Shown one piece after another: positions 62,613 through 64,000 of a stretch of DNA of 64,000 nucleotides; the first letter of the stretch is position 1, and every line of letters starts with the position of its first letter. Below the pieces are notes generated by a model. That model was not told the origin of the DNA. It was given only the letters and a program-made list of their open reading frames with translations, and searched no databases. This DNA comes from Xinfangfangia pollutisoli (GTDB taxonomy: Bacteria; Pseudomonadota; Alphaproteobacteria; Rhodobacterales; Rhodobacteraceae): positions 1 to 64,000 of the forward strand of contig NZ_JAICBZ010000006.1 of NCBI RefSeq assembly GCF_020179405.1, given 5' to 3'. The translations under genes and the position numbers were made by a program.

Positions 62613-63758
62613 CTAACGGACCGGATCGTCCAGAATATAGTCCGGGCCCAGACCGCTGGCCCTGGAACAGCCAAGCAGCGCCAAAGTCGTATCGATCTCG
62701 GCGCCGATCATGGCGATGACCTCGCTGATCCCCGTTTCGCCCCGTGCCGCCAATCCATAAAGGGTGGCCCGGCCCAGCAAGCACATCCTCGCCCCCGCGC
62801 AGAGCGCCTTCACCACATCCTCGCCGGTGCGGATACCGCTGTCGAGCAGGACAGGCATGGCCGTGTCGCCGGGCAGGCCGCGCAGGATGTCAAAGGGCGC
62901 GGCCACGTCCTCAAGCTGGCGCGCACCGTGGTTTGACAAGATCACGGCGTCCACGCCCGCGGCCTGCGCGCGGCGCATTTCGGCGGCCGAGGTCAATCCC
63001 TTCAGGATCAACCGATGCGGCCAGGCCGCCCGAAGCGCCTCCAGCGCTTGCCAGTCAAAGCCCGCATCCATCTGCCGGTTCATGAGCGCGGCCTGCATCG
63101 TCGCATCCGTCGCGTCGGCCGAGGCGAAGTTGGCCAGTTCCGGCAGCCCGTGGCGCAGCTGCGAGACCGCCCATGCCGGATGGCGGGCCACGTCCATCAG
63201 GATGCGCGGGGTCATCCGGAACGGAACCTTGAAGCCCGAGCGCTGATCGCGCAGGCGCTTGCCATTCACCGCGACATCCACGGTCAGGATCAGCGTTGTG
63301 TAGCCCGCGTCCAGCGCGCGTTTGACGAAAACCTTCGCCTGATCCCGGTGCAACACGTAAAGCTGAAACCACTTCTCGCCATCCCCGGCCCGCGCGACCT
63401 GCTCGATGGACGAGGTTGAGGCCGTGGACAGACAGAAGGGCAGGCCCGCCCGCCCGGCGGCCCGCGCCAGCATCAGATCGCCATCCGGCCGCACCACGCC
63501 ATTCAGCCCCGTCGGTGCGATCGCCAGAGGCAGCGGATATCGCTGCCCCCACAAGGTCACCGAGGGGTCGCGCTGCGCGACATCGGTCAGCCTGCGGGGC
63601 GCGAAAAGCACCCGCGCAAAGGCGGCCCGATTGCGCACAAGCCCGCGTTCGCTTCCCGCGGCACCGTCGACATAATCCATGACCATCCGCGGCAGATAGC
63701 GGGCGGCGCGCCGGCGATACGCGTCCAGATCCGGCAGGGGGGCAGGGTGCCTGCTCAT
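62613..63758 (-). CDS. mdlB: FMN-dependent (S)-mandelate dehydrogenase-like protein
   Basis: 381 residues, alpha-hydroxy-acid oxidase barrel. Active-site His277 and Arg280 are in SNHGARQLED; other family residues are in APTGLNG, STASTSSIEQVA, FQLYVLHRD and ILTVDVAVNGKR. Conserved blocks such as MQAALMNRQMDAGFDW and GRATLYGLAARGETG match membrane-associated MdlB of Pseudomonas better than LldD. It would oxidise (S)-mandelate to benzoylformate; lactate dehydrogenase activity is the main alternative. No other mdl gene is adjacent. Confidence 0.8.
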   Translation of the reverse strand: MSRHPAPLPDLDAYRRRAARYLPRMVMDYVDGAAGSERGLVRNRAAFARVLFAPRRLTDVAQRDPSVTLWGQRYPLPLAIAPTGLNGVVRPDGDLMLARAAGRAGLPFCLSTASTSSIEQVARAGDGEKWFQLYVLHRDQAKVFVKRALDAGYTTLILTVDVAVNGKRLRDQRSGFKVPFRMTPRILMDVARHPAWAVSQLRHGLPELANFASADATDATMQAALMNRQMDAGFDWQALEALRAAWPHRLILKGLTSAAEMRRAQAAGVDAVILSNHGARQLEDVAAPFDILRGLPGDTAMPVLLDSGIRTGEDVVKALCAGARMCLLGRATLYGLAARGETGISEVIAMIGAEIDTTLALLGCSRASGLGPDYILDDPVR

Positions 63759-63866
63759 GCTGCCGGCATGGCCAAGGCAGAATGTGCAGGAGCCGTGAAG
63801 ATGCGTGTCAGGTCCGACCCTCCTTGTGTCAACGCGACGGGGGTCACAGGCCCCGCGACCCCGCCC

Positions 63867-64000
63867 CTAGCGGGCCGCCTTCGGCCCACAGAAAGCCTTG
63901 ACCGCCGCCACGATGGCCTGGCCGATCGTCTCGGCCGCCTCGGGCTGGATCGACGGATCAAAGCTGGCAACATCCATGGCCTCGACCTTGAAGAGGTCGG
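63867..64000 (-). CDS. Unidentified protein, C-terminal 44 residues only
   Basis: The frame enters from the right edge and stops at 63867-63869. The visible end reads as a soluble protein finishing in AETIGQAIVAAVKAF, CGPKAAR. Codon use is normal for this genome. Too little is present to name it. Confidence 0.5.
   Translation of the reverse strand, partial: DLFKVEAMDVASFDPSIQPEAAETIGQAIVAAVKAFCGPKAAR

Overview
The window is GC-rich, densely coded DNA with alphaproteobacterial gene content, most likely from the order Rhodobacterales (Rhodobacter/Paracoccus-like). Pointers are the strong G/C bias at third codon positions, the gene families, and an intergenic repeat (1395-1510 and 16911-16961) whose form I associate with that group. 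No rRNA, tRNA, CRISPR array or intact insertion sequence was seen. The taxonomic call is inference; no database search was possible.

Left part, 1-24.4 kb, core and amine/nucleoside metabolism. The 5' part of dnaG lies at the left edge. Upstream of it, transcribed leftwards, is a long amine/polar-amino-acid locus: an ABC transporter (ATPase, two binding proteins, two permeases; 10758-6525) followed by a gamma-glutamylation catabolic set (two glutamine-synthetase-like enzymes, a class I glutamine amidotransferase and a PuuB-like FAD oxidase; 6342-1513). Next come a PhnD-like/TerB-like pair, a PhzF-like isomerase and rlmJ, all leftward. A rightward nucleoside-salvage operon (cdd-deoA-deoB-add-upp; 13980-18579) follows, then a SPOR-domain secreted protein, an acyl-CoA ligase, a DMT exporter and thymidine kinase.

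Middle, 24.4-29.5 kb, a junction region. It has a candidate small RNA, an orphan HTH-like protein overlapping a DEAD-box helicase tail-to-tail, a gene-poor stretch with hairpin repeats, an AT-richer membrane cassette (a 34-residue microprotein plus a two-TM protein with an acetyltransferase-like tail), and a cut-off 3' end of carB whose last 16 bp are repeated in inverted orientation. It reads like a recombination scar at the edge of a catabolic island.

Right-middle, 29.5-49.6 kb, aromatic catabolism. A two-component FAD monooxygenase operon (HpaB-type oxygenase, a dedicated kinase-less FAD synthetase, flavin reductase) is divergent from an IclR regulator. It is followed by two LysR genes, catB-catC-catA, a third LysR gene divergent from a PanE-like reductase/ThDP decarboxylase pair, pobA divergent from pobR, pcaD, and an ALDH-SDR-ALDH operon resembling coniferyl alcohol/vanillin oxidation, divergent from an AraC regulator. 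Most promoter regions here carry a visible inverted repeat, including an ATAC-N7-GTAT box before catB and two GGTAT-N6-ATACC sites shared by the oxygenase and LysR promoters. The flow would be phenolics to catechol (HpaB-type enzyme) or protocatechuate (PobA), then to beta-ketoadipate through CatABC and PcaD.

Right, 49.6-64 kb. Leftward genes encode a MetF-like reductase, a Cds1-like PLP enzyme, a HipO-like amidohydrolase, an FAD amine oxidase and a complete Dpp-type peptide importer, several of them joined by ATGA stop/start overlaps. Divergent from these are a VOC protein and an Lrp/AsnC regulator. A FUSC-type membrane protein and an MdlB-like (S)-mandelate dehydrogenase follow; with the ThDP enzyme and aldehyde dehydrogenases further left, the latter suggests a scattered mandelate-to-benzoate route. 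The window ends inside an unidentified gene.
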